Assembly (NCBI RefSeq): GCF_020921035.1
Contig: NC_063151.1
Location: 28,712,934-28,776,933 of the forward strand
Length of the DNA: 64,000 nucleotides
DNA from: Rhodamnia argentea
Taxonomy: Eukaryota > Streptophyta > Magnoliopsida > Myrtales > Myrtaceae
Direction: 5' to 3'
The position numbers and the translations under genes are program-made. Positions within the stretch are counted from its first letter, which is position 1; the number at the start of each line of letters is the position of its first letter. The notes under the pieces were generated by a model. The model was given only the letters and a program-made list of their open reading frames with translations. It was not told the origin of the DNA and made no database searches. Below are positions 61,691 to 64,000 of the stretch, one piece after another.

Positions 61691-62097
61691 GGGATAAGTG
61701 CATTAAGAGTCCTAAAACTTATCATGTAAGTGCAAATGAGTCATGAAACTTTTAAAAAATTTAATCAAGTCCTAAAACTTATCACGAAAGTACATTCGAG
61801 TCCTAAAAGTTTCAAAAAAATGTAACGAAGTCCTAAAACTAGTTACAAAAGTGCAATTGAGTACTAAAATTTTCAAAAAGTGCGGTCCAATGAAAGGATT
61901 TGATTGAACTAACATGACAAATTTTAGGACTTGATTGCACTTTTTGAAAATTTTAAGACTCGAATGCACTTTTTGAAAGTTTTAAGACTCGAATGCACTT
62001 TCATAATAAGTTTTATGACTTAATTGCACTTTTTGAAATTTTTAAGACTCAAATGCACTTTTATGATAAGTTTTAGGACTTCCACTATACTTTTCCC
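61691..62097. mobile_element. Foldback element with internal tandem units, 407 bp
   Basis: Ends gggataagtgcat... and, reverse-complemented, gggaaaagtatag...; both arms then read 'gtcctaaaacttatcat' and repeat a unit of about 38 bp several times. The arms are nearly continuous, leaving a short centre at about 61880-61920. Flanking nonamers aagtggatt and tagtgaatt agree at 7 of 9 positions, suggesting a Mutator-type 9-bp target duplication. The remnant at 6083-6285 belongs to this family. Confidence 0.7.
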
Positions 62098-62579
62098 TAG
62101 TGAATTTGACTCACTTGGAATGTGGGAATAAGGGAGCAAACGCTGCTTTAAACAAAAGGGACTTGTGACAAGTAAGATTTATTGGTTCCATGGGAATTCA
62201 GATTTGCTGGTTTGATTTTTGTTTTATGGATTCCTGGGGAGATTGACATTGCTATGCGTGGGATAGAAAAAGAATAAGATTGTCGAGAGCCCGTATATTC
62301 GGCTTTCTTCGCGCCAATGAAATTCCCCTAAAGCGATAAACTCGGAATATTCAATTCGAATCCTAAATTTTGACGATTCGAAGGAGCATCCATACAAATA
62401 GATAACCGATTCAAACCTTCTCATTTTATGAAAAAAAAAAAAACGAGGTAATTCAAGAAGGTGGGAACTATCCTACGTGGACGGACGGCACTCGAAAGGA
62501 ACAAAAGAAGGAAAGTGGTGGAGTGATTGACACGTTAAAAAAATATTTAAAATGTAAAACATGTTATGAAAGTAGCATG

Positions 62580-62652
62580 GGGGATGTAGCTCAGATGGTA
62601 GAGCGCTCGCTTAGCATGCGAGAGGTACGGGGATCGATACCCCGCATCTCCA
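62580..62652 (+). tRNA. tRNA-Ala (AGC)
   Basis: A 73-base cloverleaf. The acceptor stem GGGGATG pairs with CATCTCC (one G-T), the D arm has TAGCTCAGATGG, the anticodon stem CTCGC/GCGAG encloses loop TTAGCAT with anticodon AGC at 62613-62615, and the T arm is CGGGGATCGATACCCCG. The discriminator base is A at 62652. No intron; CCA is not encoded, as usual for plant nuclear tRNAs. A T-run follows shortly downstream (62666-62671), fitting RNA polymerase III termination. It looks functional. Confidence 0.97.
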
Positions 62653-64000
62653 CTCCACTCCACTCTTTTTCCAGAACTTTCTTTTTTATCTGTCTCTTTT
62701 CATTCTGGATCCAAATTCCCATCCAATCCACATGGGGCGCACACCGAGCTCGGACAAGTCATTTGGAAGCTTGTGCCTCCTCCAATCTCTCTCTCTCTCT
62801 CCTTAATGATAAAGCAAATAGATTATTACATTGGATTCTCTGTGGCTGGCTGCTGAGAACAAGGCATGTCGTGTGGATTGGACAATTTACAATCTCCTTC
62901 GGCTTTCGAATCTTGGGTACGCCCCCCCCATCCATCATTTGACTTGGTATTCATGGAGTTAGAAATCTTTATTGCCTTCAACAGGGATAGAAGGATCTAA
63001 CATTCCATTTGAATTCATGCTCGGTGTCTTCGGGGTTGGGATCTCGTTTGTCCTTGTCCAAACATACTTGCGATTCGAGCCGATCACAAACTACATTGGG
63101 GCGGGCGAGCCCAGCACTCGGCAATGCCGATGATCGCACGCGTGCACGATTTCTATCGTGAAAAAAAAAAAAACCAAAATGATAAAGAGTTTATAATGAA
63201 AAGATGTCTGATTAGTAATAAGTTAAGTTTGTGAGATTGACTTTGAAACTCCAACTGCACTTGTTTTTACTTGCAATAAGTCCACAAAAGGCGGATCCGG
63301 CAGCTGCCCTCCCGTGACATGAAGTTGGTTTAGAAATTAAAGGTCAACTCATTATCCTCTCTCTTTGACCCCTCTTGTCCGGCCTCATGGATTCCGCCTC
63401 TCCCGATTTGCCATACGTGCATCCGAGAAAAAAAACAGGACAAATTGCTCCGAAGAAGACACAACCTTTTAGCCTTCTGACCACGGAAACAAATTTTATA
63501 AAAATTGTCTACGTCGGTCCGACGGTGCTTATGTAAGATGGCCGGCGTCTATGTCGGCGATTTTCGATTTAAATTATCTGGATGGACTGAATTGGTACTG
63601 ATTAAAAAAAGATTTACGACTAAATTAGTCAAATTAAAAGATTTGTAATTGAATTGGTACCCATATAAGAGACTTATTATTATTTTTAGTACTTTTCCCT
63701 GTCGTTTGCTTGCCTCTCGCGAAGAAAGAGAAGGAAAGACCTTTTCTGTTCATTTGGAAGTGTCGAACGTTGACTATAGAAAAACAATTCCAAGAAGCGA
63801 AATGATTGTCCGCACATCGTGCGTGAAATAACCAGTCGTGCGATAGAGACATCATTCTTGGGCAGGGAAGAATTGTAAGGTTTAGATTGAATGTGAGGAA
63901 AAACGAGAACGAAAATGCAAAGTGCTGTAGTGATCGGACTCTTCCAAACAAATGGAAGGATCACAGTTTACGATGCCGGAAACAGATGAAAGGCGCAATA
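62653..64000. other. Intergenic, with a foldback remnant at about 63480-63700
   Basis: 63480-63700 carries 'ggactgaattggtac' and 'cgactaaattagtcaaatt' words plus 'gtctacgtcggtccgacgg', as in the other foldback elements. No gene is recognised. Confidence 0.4.

Noticed and set aside
1..64000. CRISPR array, operon or bacterial-type mobile system
   Set aside because: The window is plant nuclear DNA with spliced genes; no regularly spaced repeats or bacterial genes are present.

Overview
The window is plant nuclear DNA, almost certainly from a woody dicot. Its genes carry GT-AG introns, AT-rich intergenic DNA and many decayed transposons. A terpene synthase cluster with one intact and two broken copies fits the expanded terpene families of Myrtaceae such as eucalypts. 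That family placement is inference; the sequence alone does not name a species.

Layout. 1-3.2 kb: the 3' part of a long LTR, then a short non-autonomous LTR element (TRIM-like). 3.2-6.0 kb (minus): an intact seven-exon TPS-a sesquiterpene synthase gene. 6.0-13.5 kb: a mobile-element zone with a decayed retrotransposon gag fragment, foldback elements, a terpene synthase exon 3 relic, a hAT-type element with an 8-bp target duplication, and a broken PIF/Harbinger element (transposase C-terminus plus Myb/SANT-like ORF). 13.5-16.4 kb (minus): a terpene synthase pseudogene interrupted by LTR-like sequence. 17-19 kb: repeats. 20.2-23.4 kb (minus): a GRAS transcription factor of the PAT1/SCL13 type with a 5'UTR intron. 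24-35 kb: long gene-poor stretch of foldback elements, including a (CT)36 microsatellite and a 351-bp element with a perfect 9-bp target duplication.

35.3-58.9 kb is the conserved gene-rich part. It holds a CRLK-type calcium/calmodulin-regulated receptor-like kinase (+), the nuclear gene for plastid ribosomal protein L24 (+), a complete solo LTR with 5-bp target duplication, a DFR/anthocyanidin-reductase-like dehydrogenase gene (+), a decayed Ty1/copia element (minus) and a C2H2 zinc-finger gene (minus) with an apparent one-base frameshift in a G5 run. From memory, the same neighbours occur in Arabidopsis around At5g54590-At5g54630 and in the related block At4g27240-At4g27250, so this looks like old microsynteny. 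A tRNA-Ala(AGC) gene lies at 62.58 kb.

The genes do not form an operon or a pathway unit. The terpene synthase and the reductase are both specialised-metabolism types, but they lie 43 kb apart with housekeeping and signalling genes between them. I found no clear undescribed system. The most useful observations are dateable insertions, the frameshift in the zinc-finger gene, upstream ORFs in the kinase and GRAS leaders, and the mosaic foldback family with shared GC-rich cores.
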